The notes under the pieces were generated by a model. That model saw only the letters and a program-made list of their open reading frames with translations. It did no database searches and was not told the origin of the DNA. From contig NZ_LIQF01000007.1 of NCBI RefSeq assembly GCF_001418205.1, forward strand, positions 32,826 through 96,825: 64,000 nt of DNA. Direction: 5' to 3'. Below are positions 44,891 to 55,925 of the stretch, in pieces; within the stretch, counting starts at the first letter, position 1, and every line of letters begins with the position of its first letter. The position numbers were made by a program, and so were the translations under genes. Source of the DNA: Marinomonas fungiae. GTDB lineage: Bacteria; Pseudomonadota; Gammaproteobacteria; Pseudomonadales; Marinomonadaceae.

Positions 44891-47404
44891 ATGAATAATA
44901 ACAATCAACTACCTCTTATTGGTGTCCGAGTCGTAGACTTTGGACAACAAATTGCTGCTCCCGCTGTTGCCATGATACTCGCCGACCTTGGTGCAACAGT
45001 GATTCATGTTGACCCACCGCAAGGCCCTCAGTGGGTTAGCCCTGCCAATGCTGTGTTAAATCGCAACAAACAATGCATCAACTTAAACTTAAAGTCTGAA
45101 GCAGGGCTTAATCAAGCACGACAACTGATTGATCAAGCAGACATTGTGATTGAGAACTTTCGTCCAGGGGTGTTGGCTAGATTGGGCATTGATTTCGAGG
45201 AATTGCGAGCCAAGCGCCCTGAACTGATCACATTGTCGATACCCGGTTTTGCCAGTAACGACATGTTAAGACGCGAGTGGAAAGCGACAGAAGCCATTAT
45301 CGCGGCGACATCTGGTTCCTTTACCGACATGGGATTTAACCGTGTGCTTATGGGTATTGAACCGAGTTTCTCTCCTGTTCCTCTGGGCTCCTCTTACGCC
45401 ATCTCGCTTGCTGCTGGCTCAGTTGTCATGGCCTTGTATGAACGCGCTCAAAGTGGTCAAGGCGATCATATAGAAGTCCCAGTGGCGGCGGCCTTGATGG
45501 AAGGGCTTTCTTACAATTCTTTTGTGATTGATCAGTTACCAGAGCGCTACAAAACCATGCGTGAGCATGAAATTGCGTACCGTCGCGAAAATAACATCGA
45601 AATGGATCTCACTTATGAAGAGCTGCAAGAATACTTAGATCCGTTCTTCCGCACCTATGATTGCGCTGATGGCAGAAAGTTTTACTGTGTATGTCCGTCG
45701 CACCGTAACCATGCGAAGCGCGCTCTTCAGGCTTTAGGCGTTTACGACGAGTTGATGGCGGAAGGCTTTCCTGAAGTACAAGATTTACATGCACCGATTC
45801 ATGAATGGGACGGTGAAACCTCGCTTGGTGTTTACCCTCTACCTGAAAAATGGGCCAAGATAGTCTCAGCAAAAATGAAGAAGGCCTTCCTGACCAAATC
45901 CGCTGAAGAATGGCATCGTATTTTTGGTGAAGTCGGCATTCCTGGTGCGTCCCAGCGCACGACTAAAGAGTGGTTACATGACGAGCATACTAACCAAGCG
46001 GGCTTAATTATTGAGGTGGACGATCCTGAGTATGGCTTGATGAAGCAGCCTGGACCGCTAGTTTGGTTCGAGCATAATGCAGCGGCTTTCATGCAAGCAA
46101 AGGGCAGAGAATTTGTTGATTTTGAGACAGCGTTACATAGTTTAAGCAGCACTACGCCACCGTTTAAACTCAATGCACCTCAAAAGAATATTGCCAGTAA
46201 CCCAGTGCAGAAAGGCTGGTTAGCGGGTAAAAAAGTGCTTGATCTAACCAACGTGATTGCCGGCCCACATTCGGCGGCTTATCTAGGGCGCTTTGGTGTT
46301 GATGTGATTAAACTGGATCCAGTGACGCCTCTTTATGATCCGCTGATCGGATGTCTGTACAGCTTTCAAACCGACATGGGTAAAAAGAAAGCGTTGGTTA
46401 ATATCATGACCGAAAAAGGTCGAGAAGTACTCAATCGACTCATAAAGTCCGTTGATCTTGTACTCATCAATGCTCCTGAGCGTCAACTTGCAAGCCTTGG
46501 TCTGGATTCAAAAAGCCTACTTGAGGTGAACCCAAATGTACTGTTTTGTCGTCTAGATTGTTTCGGTGGTCCATTAAGAGGTCCTAAGACTGATTACATC
46601 GGCTACGACGATATTATTCAGGCAAACAGCGGCATCATGATGCGTTTTGGTGGCAGTGAAACGCCTGAAGAGCACGCCCATGTTGGGACGCTAGATGTGA
46701 ACTGTGGTTTTGCTGCGGGCATGGGGATGGCACTCTCGATGTACCATCAGCTAGTCACGGGTCAAGTCAGCCGAGTGAGAACCTCACTTTCTGCTGTGAC
46801 GAATATGGCGCAAATTCCCTTTATGTTTGACTACCAAGGAAGAGAGCCATTCAATGAGGCGTCTGGTCGCGAAGTATTAGGTAATCACCCTCTGTCACAT
46901 TTTTACGAAACAATGGATGGCTGGATCTTCTTAGACTCAGACCAAAATGAGTTTGAAAAATTGAAATCTTTAGAGGGTCTAACAGAGCTGGGTGATACGC
47001 CTGATTTACATGCGTATTTAAAACATGCCTTTAAACAAGCAGCGACTTCACATTGGCTCAATTTACTGAGAGGGGCGGATGTTGCCGTAGCTGAACCCAA
47101 CTCAATAGAAACGCTGCGCCATGACTACAGCCGTATACACGATGGTGAAGTGGGTACCCATTTTGGTAGCTATGCGTTCTCAATTTATCCAGATCATCCG
47201 AGTGGACATTGCTTCACCCAAATTGACCACTACTCCATTCGACCTAGTAGGGCGGCAATACGAGCCATAGCGCCTACGGAAAAGTTTGGTAATTCAACCA
47301 AAGAAATTTTGGCCAGTGTCGGCTATAGCGAAACGGAAATAGCGGACATGATTGAGGCCAATATTGCCAGCTTAGGTTGGAGTAAAGAGTACTTGCCTAG
47401 TTAG
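44891..47404 (+). CDS. dddD: DMSP CoA-transferase/lyase DddD
   Basis: An 837-residue protein made of two tandem class III (CaiB/BaiF) CoA-transferase domains. The first starts IGVRVVDFGQQIAAPAVAMI (about 10-400), the second KKVLDLTNVIAGPHSAAYLG (about 447-830). This fusion and length are diagnostic of DddD. Asp602 in GTLDVNCGFAAG matches the catalytic aspartate I recall for Marinomonas DddD; the first domain lacks this block. DddD releases dimethyl sulfide from DMSP and makes 3-hydroxypropionyl-CoA or 3-hydroxypropionate. The flanking dddB, dddC and dddT support the call. Confidence 0.94.
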   Translation: MNNNNQLPLIGVRVVDFGQQIAAPAVAMILADLGATVIHVDPPQGPQWVSPANAVLNRNKQCINLNLKSEAGLNQARQLIDQADIVIENFRPGVLARLGIDFEELRAKRPELITLSIPGFASNDMLRREWKATEAIIAATSGSFTDMGFNRVLMGIEPSFSPVPLGSSYAISLAAGSVVMALYERAQSGQGDHIEVPVAAALMEGLSYNSFVIDQLPERYKTMREHEIAYRRENNIEMDLTYEELQEYLDPFFRTYDCADGRKFYCVCPSHRNHAKRALQALGVYDELMAEGFPEVQDLHAPIHEWDGETSLGVYPLPEKWAKIVSAKMKKAFLTKSAEEWHRIFGEVGIPGASQRTTKEWLHDEHTNQAGLIIEVDDPEYGLMKQPGPLVWFEHNAAAFMQAKGREFVDFETALHSLSSTTPPFKLNAPQKNIASNPVQKGWLAGKKVLDLTNVIAGPHSAAYLGRFGVDVIKLDPVTPLYDPLIGCLYSFQTDMGKKKALVNIMTEKGREVLNRLIKSVDLVLINAPERQLASLGLDSKSLLEVNPNVLFCRLDCFGGPLRGPKTDYIGYDDIIQANSGIMMRFGGSETPEEHAHVGTLDVNCGFAAGMGMALSMYHQLVTGQVSRVRTSLSAVTNMAQIPFMFDYQGREPFNEASGREVLGNHPLSHFYETMDGWIFLDSDQNEFEKLKSLEGLTELGDTPDLHAYLKHAFKQAATSHWLNLLRGADVAVAEPNSIETLRHDYSRIHDGEVGTHFGSYAFSIYPDHPSGHCFTQIDHYSIRPSRAAIRAIAPTEKFGNSTKEILASVGYSETEIADMIEANIASLGWSKEYLPS

Positions 47405-47565
47405 TCAAACGATTTCTTAAAGTCCACAGGGGGGATCTAACTTATAAGCCATGATTAGTAAGCCATTAATCCTGTTATGAAATGACCTAATTTTTCTAAT
47501 TTGTTATATCCCTTTTAGATTTATAGGATAACACTGGAACTATAAAAAAAATAAAGAGGTTACCA

Positions 47566-49299
47566 ATGCTTAAAGATAAACAGATAGACGCTCTTATTAC
47601 CCAGCGAGGGGTATTAAAAGGGCTCAATGCAACTCTAGGAATAACCGCCTTAGTAATGGTGGTTGTATTTATTCTCTATACCATCCTGCTTGGTGAAGTT
47701 GCTAGCCAGCAGTTCCTTGGTATTAAGAGTTGGATCGAAGAAACCTTAGGCTGGTATTACATTATTGTGATGTTGCTGGCATTCGTGATTTGCGCAACCT
47801 TGATGATCAGTAAAGTGGGCGGTATTCGATTAGGCAGAGATGACGAAAAACCTGAGTTTTCGAACTTTGCTTGGTTCTCTATGCTTTTCGGCTGTGGTAC
47901 GGGTGCCGGCATGCTGTTCTTCTCCATGTCAGAACCTATGATACATTTTGCCAGCAGTTGGAGCGGTGGTAACCCCTTCATGAGTTCCGAAGTTAAAGCC
48001 GCTGTGGGCAGCTTCTTTGAAGCAAAACAGGCAGCTCTGGCAGCAGGCTTGTTGCCTGGTGATGCAGGCTTCCCTGTTCCGAGTGATTTAGTGGCTGAAG
48101 CAGCTGTTGGCGGTTTAACGTTAACAGTATTCCACTGGGGCGCTGTGGCTTGGGGGATGTATGCCATAGTCGGTTTGTCGTTGGCTTACTTTGCGTTCCG
48201 CAAAGGTCTACCTCTTTCTATTCGTTCTGCGCTTTATCAGTTAATTGGTAATAGAATTTATGGCCCGATTGGACATGCTGTTGATATATTGGCTGTTTTC
48301 GGAACCATATTTGGTATTGCGACGACATTAGGTCTCGGGGTAGAGCAGATTAGCTCTGGACTTATCTCACTTAACCTATTAACCGAAAAGTCGACCACAG
48401 TAACAGTACTTTCTATTGTTTTCATTACCGTGATTGCCACCTTATCTGCTACCAGTGGTGTCGCAAAAGGTATCAACATGTTGTCACAATTTAATAGCTA
48501 CATTTGTATCGCTATTATTTTGTATTTCCTTTTAGCGTCAAATGCTAACTACTTGATTGCCAACAGCCTAACGACACTGGGTGACTACGCTTCACAAGCA
48601 TTGTCTATGACGCTTTGGACGGCTCGTAGTAGTGAAGAACAAACTTGGCAGGGTGGATGGACGATTTTCTACTGGGGATGGTGGATTGCATGGTCTGCTT
48701 TCGTCGGCATGTTCATTGCGCGTATCTCTCGTGGTCGTACTATCCGTGAGTTTGTCATGGGTGTTGTATTTATCCCAACATTAGTTTCCTTGGTTTGGTT
48801 CAGTGTGATTGGTTCAGCAGGCATCTATGAATCGATCTACGGCGCAGACATGAGTATCTACAATACTGCAGTAAACAATTGGGATTACGCAGGCACCTTA
48901 TTTACGGCGTTTGAAGTACTAACGCCAGGGGTTGGAGCGACGATTGCCAAGTTCTGTGCGCTAATTGTAGTTGTCGTTTTCTTTGTCACTGCTGCCGATT
49001 CAGGGACGTTAGTTCTAGGTCGACTACTGTCATTTGGTCGCCGTCCACCTATCCAGCAACGTATCCTTTGGGGTAGCCTGCTAGGTGTAGTGACTCTAAT
49101 GATTCTTTTAATGGGCGGAAGCGAGGCATTAAAAGCTTTACAAGCTGCTTCCATTGCAGGGGCACTGCCGTTTACTTTCGTTATCATTGCCATGATGTTT
49201 GGTCTTGTGAAATCGCTTCGTAAAGACAGCGAAAGTTTCGTTGCAGACGAAGAGCAAGTGAAAAAACTCGTCGAACGCGAAGTGGCTGATTTGTCGTAA
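47566..49299 (+). CDS. dddT: BCCT-family transporter DddT (DMSP uptake)
   Basis: A 577-residue BCCT carrier with about twelve helices and the signature GWWIAWSAFVGMFIARISRG. In TM3 the glycine run is GTGAGMLFFSMSEP, unlike the GMGVG form of the other BCCT protein in this window. An extra loop near residues 130-180 (SSWSGGNPF ... EAKQAALAAG) is inserted before TM4. It is downstream of dddD on the same strand, and DddT is the usual DMSP importer of such clusters. AAAGAGG precedes the ATG. Confidence 0.9.
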   Translation: MLKDKQIDALITQRGVLKGLNATLGITALVMVVVFILYTILLGEVASQQFLGIKSWIEETLGWYYIIVMLLAFVICATLMISKVGGIRLGRDDEKPEFSNFAWFSMLFGCGTGAGMLFFSMSEPMIHFASSWSGGNPFMSSEVKAAVGSFFEAKQAALAAGLLPGDAGFPVPSDLVAEAAVGGLTLTVFHWGAVAWGMYAIVGLSLAYFAFRKGLPLSIRSALYQLIGNRIYGPIGHAVDILAVFGTIFGIATTLGLGVEQISSGLISLNLLTEKSTTVTVLSIVFITVIATLSATSGVAKGINMLSQFNSYICIAIILYFLLASNANYLIANSLTTLGDYASQALSMTLWTARSSEEQTWQGGWTIFYWGWWIAWSAFVGMFIARISRGRTIREFVMGVVFIPTLVSLVWFSVIGSAGIYESIYGADMSIYNTAVNNWDYAGTLFTAFEVLTPGVGATIAKFCALIVVVVFFVTAADSGTLVLGRLLSFGRRPPIQQRILWGSLLGVVTLMILLMGGSEALKALQAASIAGALPFTFVIIAMMFGLVKSLRKDSESFVADEEQVKKLVEREVADLS

Positions 49300-49385
49300 C
49301 GAAGAGCATCAGTAGCATATGCTATGCGAGGTCAATGTGACGAATTAGAAAGAATTCTTTCGAAACGTCTCAATGACTTGTTGAT

Positions 49386-49418
49386 AAAAAACCCGAGATA
49401 GCAATCTCGGGTTTTTTT
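49386..49418 (+). terminator. Terminator after dddT
   Basis: An 11-bp perfect stem (AAACCCGAGAT / ATCTCGGGTTT) with an AGCA loop is followed by T7. It ends the dddD-dddT transcript. Confidence 0.92.
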
Positions 49419-49490
49419 ATGGTTGATGAAAGTTCAGTAAGAGGTGAAGGCCGTTACAGAACGATCAGATAGAGTTTTTAAACGGTCTTT

Positions 49491-50149
49491 TTATGCCATG
49501 TCCAATGTCAGCAATAAACGGTATTGACCTGCGGCTACTGCTGGAGAACGATGTACTATCCCACGGCCCTCATTACCTTCCCAGCGTTCACCCTTTAACA
49601 AAGCTACATCGCCGACGCTAATTTGCTGAATCGTTGCATCGGCTTTAATCAGGCCTGATGAGCGGTCCGGTTGACCATTGCTACCGCGGCCAAGCTTTTG
49701 ACGGTTTAAGCTGCCTTCTTCCAGCCATTGGGTCGCGGGGCCTTGATAGGTAGTAATCAAACGACAAGGCACTTGATCCACATGAAAGCGTGGGCACATG
49801 GCGCTGTTTACTTGAGTGAGACGAAGCCCCGCGGTATCAATATCAAATAGACAGCAGTAAGCATCGACTAATAAAGCGATATCGCGAATCAAAGCCTCTC
49901 GCTCAGGAACGTTTGGTAAGCCTCGTTCTAACGATTTTGTGACATTGTCTGGGGTGACAATTTGGTTGAGAGAAAAGTTATCTCCTGCTTCTAGGACGGC
50001 GCGCACCGCTTGCTGGGTCTCGGTATCCAGCTCACGCTGCCATACCATCATATTCACGCCATCTTGGTAAATACCCGCAAGGCCAGATAATTCATTACTG
50101 ACTTGAGCCTGCGGAGTTGGCAAAGGGCCAAAGGTTTCGGCTAATATAC

Positions 50150-50174
<25 letters not shown>
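49491..50174 (-). CDS. DUF1826 family protein, zinc-homeostasis associated
   Basis: A 227-residue protein of DUF1826, a family found next to COG0523 GTPases under Zur control. [10 protein letters not shown] near residue 130 and GIVHRSP near 208 give an H-x-D...H pattern like that of cupin or 2-oxoglutarate oxygenase folds; metal binding is plausible but unproven. Its start overlaps the GTPase stop by 25 bp, so the pair is cotranscribed. Biochemical function unknown. Confidence 0.82.
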
Positions 50175-51373
<1,199 letters not shown>

Positions 51374-51393
51374 GGTTCTCTCCTTGCAATATT

Positions 51394-51420
51394 GATAAAT
51401 GTTATAACATAACACTTATC
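51394..51420. promoter_or_regulatory. Zur-type operator
   Basis: A nearly perfect 27-bp palindrome centred on TGTTATAACATAACA (51400-51414) with GATAA and TTATC outer arms. It closely resembles proteobacterial Zur boxes and lies 21 bp upstream of the GTPase start, where zinc-loaded Zur would block transcription. It also lies about 86 bp upstream of the divergent DUF2252 gene. Confidence 0.78.
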
Positions 51421-51505
51421 AATATTAAAGCGACCAAATGTGTTATCCCCTTAGACCTGATCACCGATTACTTTTATTATTGGCCTCTTGGTTAAGATTA
51501 ATAAT

Positions 51506-52843
51506 ATGGAGTGGCCGGTGCCCGAGCGTATACAAGAGCTAATAGAAGTGATTTCTCGTGTCGATGGCGCAGTGCCTGGCTCGGGTTTAAAGAAGCATCG
51601 TAAGATGGCAACCAGCCCGTTTATGATGCTACGTGGCACGTCGTCGGTGTTTTACCATGACCTTGCTAACTTAACCTTTCGTCTGCCCAGTACAATGGAA
51701 GCATGGCCATTAACTATGGTGATGGGGGATTGTCACATCTCTAATTTTGGCTTTTTTAGCGAAGAAGGCTCTCATGGAGACCAAATCATCTTTGCGCCAA
51801 ATGATTTTGATGATGCCTGTGTGGGCCATGCTGGTTGGGATTTACTTCGTTACGGGGTGAGCTTGCTGCTCTGTGCTGATCACTGCCAAGGTGGGATTTC
51901 AGGGCGTTATCAACTGCTTGAGCCGATCGACAAGAGTAAAGTCATCGCAACTGAGGAGGCGACGCAAGCCTTAACAGCTTTCTGGCAGGCTTATCGCAAC
52001 ACCTGCAAAAATCTGGTTGAGCAAAGTGTTGATTATCGCCATGTATTGCAGGATTTTGATGAGTCCCATGTGTTGTATAAACTTGAGCAAAAAGCAAGTA
52101 AACGTCAGGCTGGTGGTGAGGATTTCCTTAGCAAAAGCTCTTTGGCGAAAGCAGTCAACCTTGATAGTGGCAAGCCATTAGCCTTCTTAGATATTCCTGA
52201 AAAATTTAAAGCGGTAGATAGGGTGACCTACCGTACGATAGAGAAAGTCTTTGCACCGTATGTAGATGATCAGATTCTCGACATTGTCGAGCGCGTTGGC
52301 GCCGGTACGGGGTCGGTGAATATGCAGCGTTATTATTTGCTGATTGGGCCAGAGCAGGTCAGCCAAGAAGACTTGGCTCTCTGTCATATTGTCGAAATTA
52401 AGAAACAACGCGCTGCGGCCCCGCTTTTCGAGTACGAAGATCTAAGTTTGATGAACCTATTGTCTCCCGCTCATCTGACGGTCAATTGTCAGCGACGTAT
52501 GCAACGTAATCCAGATTTGGTGCTAGACGATGTGCTGTGGAAAAAAGCCCATTGGTTAGTTCGCTCTCGCCATCATGCCCGTGTCAGCATCGACCCTGAA
52601 GACATTGCCTGCGGCAAGCGTGCTCTCGACGGCGGCTTTCAAGATTATGCATCCGCATGTGGTGAGGTGCTTGCGCTAGCTCATGCACGCTTTGATAGAC
52701 GTTCGAAACGCTTTGAAAAGGCAGTGCTGGCAACTGCCGATGAGACTTGGCAGGCATTGGAATCTCTACAGCAAGAGTATGCAGCACAAGTGATCGCTGA
52801 CTGGCAGTGGCTGTCCGAGCTAGAAATACCAATGGCACAGTAG
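51506..52843 (+). CDS. DUF2252 family protein
   Basis: A 445-residue protein of DUF2252, which is distantly kinase-like. Landmarks are SGLKKHRKMATSPFMMLRGTSSVFYHDL near the N-terminus, GDCHISNFGFF, and FAPNDFDDACVGHAGWDLLRY, which resemble the HxxN and D motifs of aminoglycoside-phosphotransferase folds. Function unknown. ATG at 51506 is likely; TTG at 51488 is an in-frame alternative. It ends 1 bp from the convergent HD-GYP gene with no visible terminator. Confidence 0.82.
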   Translation: MEWPVPERIQELIEVISRVDGAVPGSGLKKHRKMATSPFMMLRGTSSVFYHDLANLTFRLPSTMEAWPLTMVMGDCHISNFGFFSEEGSHGDQIIFAPNDFDDACVGHAGWDLLRYGVSLLLCADHCQGGISGRYQLLEPIDKSKVIATEEATQALTAFWQAYRNTCKNLVEQSVDYRHVLQDFDESHVLYKLEQKASKRQAGGEDFLSKSSLAKAVNLDSGKPLAFLDIPEKFKAVDRVTYRTIEKVFAPYVDDQILDIVERVGAGTGSVNMQRYYLLIGPEQVSQEDLALCHIVEIKKQRAAAPLFEYEDLSLMNLLSPAHLTVNCQRRMQRNPDLVLDDVLWKKAHWLVRSRHHARVSIDPEDIACGKRALDGGFQDYASACGEVLALAHARFDRRSKRFEKAVLATADETWQALESLQQEYAAQVIADWQWLSELEIPMAQ

Positions 52844-52844
52844 G

Positions 52845-55730
52845 CTATGCCCTTTCGGCGTCAAGCCCTGCTAGTTGCCATAGCTGTGATTTATCAACGT
52901 CATCGATCTGCTCAGGTTTGAGAAATGTGTTGGCGTAGGTGAGGTAGGTTTCTGACTCCACAAACAACTTGAAAAGTGCGCCATCAAGATGATGGTTATG
53001 CACCATCCGAGCTAGGATCGTCAGTGACTCAGAGATCGTTTTTCCTGTTTTGTAGGGGCGATCCGATGCGGTTAAGGCCTCAAAGACATCGGCAATGGCT
53101 AAAATGCGGTCTTGGACGCTCAATTGTTGGATATTAAGTTTTCTTGGGTAGCCTGTGCCATCCAGTTGTTCGTGATGATTTCCGGCGATATTCGGAACAT
53201 TCTTAAGCTCATCTGGAAAGGGAAGGGAGGACAGCATTTTAATGGTTTGTACCATATGATCTTTGATCACAAAGCGTTCTTCGTCAGTTAAGGTGCCGCG
53301 CTGTACACTCAAATTGTACAGCTCGCCTTTATTGAACGCTTGATCGGGCAATTCCATATCAAAACCCCAAACGTTATCGGGATTATCTGCTTCCACCATC
53401 GGGCGACGATCCCCCCAAGTTTCAATATGTGCTGCTTTATCCGCGAGTAAATGTTCTTGTGCCGGTAGTATTTCTTCGGTGTCGGGTAAGAGTTGCTGCT
53501 CATCTTGAGAAAGACCGAGGCGGTCACTAAAGTGACGCGTCCAAGTTTGCTGGGCAATACGGTGAATTTGCTCGATATCTTCCTGCGCCATAAATTCACC
53601 GCCAATGTTGGCCTCGGCGATGAACGCAAAATCAGCTTGTAACTGGCTTTGTCGGCGTTGTTTTTGCTGAGCTAAACATGCTTCATCTTGCCCCGCGATG
53701 ACACCGTTTAAGTATTCAATGTCAGCATCACGCCACAGCACCTCAAAGCGCGTACGCACCTCATGAATTCGGTTGTAAATGGTTTCTAATTTTGTGGCTT
53801 TATCGACCACATGCACGGGGCTGGTGATTTTCCCGCAGTCGTGTAGCCATGCGGCAATGTGAAATTCGCGCCGCTCATTTTCGCTCATAGTGAAGTCGGC
53901 GAAGTCACCACTGTGAGAGCGTATGGCTTCGTCAGCCAGCATTTCAGCGAGCTCTGGGACGCGTTCACAGTGACCGCTGGTATAAGCGGATTTGGCATCG
54001 ATGGCGTCCGCCAGCAAACGAATGATGCCATCAAGCAGCGCCTGCTGAGCTTCAAATTGTCGTCTGGTTGAAATGGCGGTGGCCGCCGCACCGGATACCT
54101 CGTCCATAAAGTGCTGAAAGGTTTCAAGATTGATATGAGTCCCTTCTTGGATCTGTAGGACCAGCATCCCAAGGATCGAATCATCGCGATCCATAAGCGG
54201 TGTTAGAAAGAGTTGTTTTTGTTTGGCATTGAGAGCGTTAGCTAAGGTCGGTCGTAACATGAGCCAGTCACTACTCTCACACATAATAGTTTGTGGTCCA
54301 TCCAAGTTGGTCTGTGTCGCCCGCCGCATCAACTGCGCTTTTGCGTCAAACAAATACACGGCACCTGCTTTGGAAGAGGTAATGGCAAGCAAGTGATTTG
54401 ATACTTGCTCTAGCATGCGCTCTAAATCTGGGTCATGCGCCAGCGTATGGGATATCGACTGAAAATTATGGATCGTCAGTGCCATATGATCTGTTAGGGA
54501 CGACAATATATTGATTTCTCTTACCGGCGAGCTAACACTGATTTTGTGACTGAAATCGAAAGAAGATAATTTACTCACTTCTTCTGAGAGAAGGTGAAGT
54601 GGACGTGAAATGGAACGGCCCACTAACCAGCCAAACAGCATGAGAATCAAAATAGCGCCGCCAGAGAGCAATAGCTGATTGGTTAAGTTCCGATGAACAC
54701 CTTGCAGTAGAAAGCTCTGAGGCAGAGCATAGAGCAATTGCCACTCTTGGTTACTAAAGCTGTTTAGAGGGAGGCGTATGCCGTACCACGTCTCATTGCC
54801 TAGCTGAAACTGATCAAGCTTTTGGGTGTTGCTCGGTTGCGCTAGTAGTTCGGTAAACGGGGTATGCTCTAACTGGTTGGCTGTTTTGAGCGTCGCCTGG
54901 CTGAGTGAATCGAACGCCACTAAACTTCCTGAGGCTTTGTTATGTCCCAGCACATGCTGGTCTTCGTCTACGATTGCCATTTGAATCTCAGCTTCAGGGC
55001 TAAGTTGACGCATAAACGTCGACAAGTCTTCGATAGAAACATCCACGCCTGTGGTTGCCTGTGTTTTGGCATCATAAATAGCAAAAGTGCTGCCTACTTC
55101 GTTGGTGGTATAAAACGCGTAGGGCTTGGTTAATACCAATCCCGTTTGGCTATGAGCATGCTGAAACCAAGGGCGTTGCCTAGGATCGTAGGTATAGTCA
55201 TCCGGTTGAATAGGGGGGGCTAATGGCGTCAGATCGGCATCAAAAAATTGCCAGCGGGTCTGCTTAATTTCTCCAGACTCTGTTCGGTCAATCGCTTGCA
55301 GCAGGTAGGTGGCATTGTCTGGCGCCGCTACCTGAGATCGAGCAGTCTGGTTTTTCAAGGCGCGTAACAAGAAAAAATCACCATCCTCATAGCCTACATA
55401 AATGGCGCTTAAAATATGGTTCATCTTCATCATGCTGGCCAACAATGGAATGCGGTCTAAGCGTGCATCAAGACTTTCTAGAGTAGTAAGAGGGTCGAGT
55501 TGCAACAACATGACGCTGTGCTCAGCCGTGGCGGTGACATTCTCGATCTGTTTCTCAAGTGATAGGGTGGTTTGTCTGGCGTTAGCTTCGACCTGCTGAG
55601 TCAGCGTGGTGCGGCTGTAGAAGTAAGAAAAGATGGTCAGTGCTGCGGCAAGCAACATCATGCTAATGATGATGCTGCCACTGAATAACACTTTAACAGG
55701 AATGCCAGTTTCCTTGCGGTATTTATTCAT
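52845..55730 (-). CDS. Membrane HD-GYP domain protein with Cache and GAF sensors
   Basis: A 961-residue signalling protein, probably a cyclic-di-GMP phosphodiesterase. TM1 (13-37), periplasmic dCache-type domain (40-340), TM2 (353-370), HAMP (371-425), GAF (430-555) and an HD-GYP output. The HD pair is His630-Asp631 (AAWLHDCGKI) and the GYP motif is HHEQLDGTGYP at 852-862. These sit about 220 residues apart, against roughly 65 in standard HD-GYP domains, because about 165 residues (roughly 647-812) are inserted. All named motif residues are intact. Confidence 0.88.
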   Translation of the reverse strand: MNKYRKETGIPVKVLFSGSIIISMMLLAAALTIFSYFYSRTTLTQQVEANARQTTLSLEKQIENVTATAEHSVMLLQLDPLTTLESLDARLDRIPLLASMMKMNHILSAIYVGYEDGDFFLLRALKNQTARSQVAAPDNATYLLQAIDRTESGEIKQTRWQFFDADLTPLAPPIQPDDYTYDPRQRPWFQHAHSQTGLVLTKPYAFYTTNEVGSTFAIYDAKTQATTGVDVSIEDLSTFMRQLSPEAEIQMAIVDEDQHVLGHNKASGSLVAFDSLSQATLKTANQLEHTPFTELLAQPSNTQKLDQFQLGNETWYGIRLPLNSFSNQEWQLLYALPQSFLLQGVHRNLTNQLLLSGGAILILMLFGWLVGRSISRPLHLLSEEVSKLSSFDFSHKISVSSPVREINILSSLTDHMALTIHNFQSISHTLAHDPDLERMLEQVSNHLLAITSSKAGAVYLFDAKAQLMRRATQTNLDGPQTIMCESSDWLMLRPTLANALNAKQKQLFLTPLMDRDDSILGMLVLQIQEGTHINLETFQHFMDEVSGAAATAISTRRQFEAQQALLDGIIRLLADAIDAKSAYTSGHCERVPELAEMLADEAIRSHSGDFADFTMSENERREFHIAAWLHDCGKITSPVHVVDKATKLETIYNRIHEVRTRFEVLWRDADIEYLNGVIAGQDEACLAQQKQRRQSQLQADFAFIAEANIGGEFMAQEDIEQIHRIAQQTWTRHFSDRLGLSQDEQQLLPDTEEILPAQEHLLADKAAHIETWGDRRPMVEADNPDNVWGFDMELPDQAFNKGELYNLSVQRGTLTDEERFVIKDHMVQTIKMLSSLPFPDELKNVPNIAGNHHEQLDGTGYPRKLNIQQLSVQDRILAIADVFEALTASDRPYKTGKTISESLTILARMVHNHHLDGALFKLFVESETYLTYANTFLKPEQIDDVDKSQLWQLAGLDAERA

Positions 55731-55756
55731 CCTTGCTTACCTTTTAAAAAGCAGAT

Positions 55757-55795
55757 GATACTGATTTTGGTTAAAGTCTATACAGACTCAGTATC
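55757..55795 (-). other. Bulged hairpin upstream of the HD-GYP gene
   Basis: GATACTGA (55757-55764) pairs with TCAGTATC (55788-55795), and inside it AGTCT (55775-55779) pairs with AGACT (55784-55788) around an ATAC loop. Together they form a stem of 12 bp with one asymmetric internal loop, 27-65 bp before the ATG. It could be an operator or a leader RNA structure; it matches no riboswitch I know. Confidence 0.4.
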
Positions 55796-55925
55796 AGCGA
55801 GGATTTGAAAATACACAAGCAAGTAACAGTATCCGCTACCTTAGTGAACTGACTCCGGTAGCGTTATGATTACGAAAAGAGCATTAGCCTAAAAGGATGT
55901 GTGGTTTTTTGGGTGCAACATAAAG

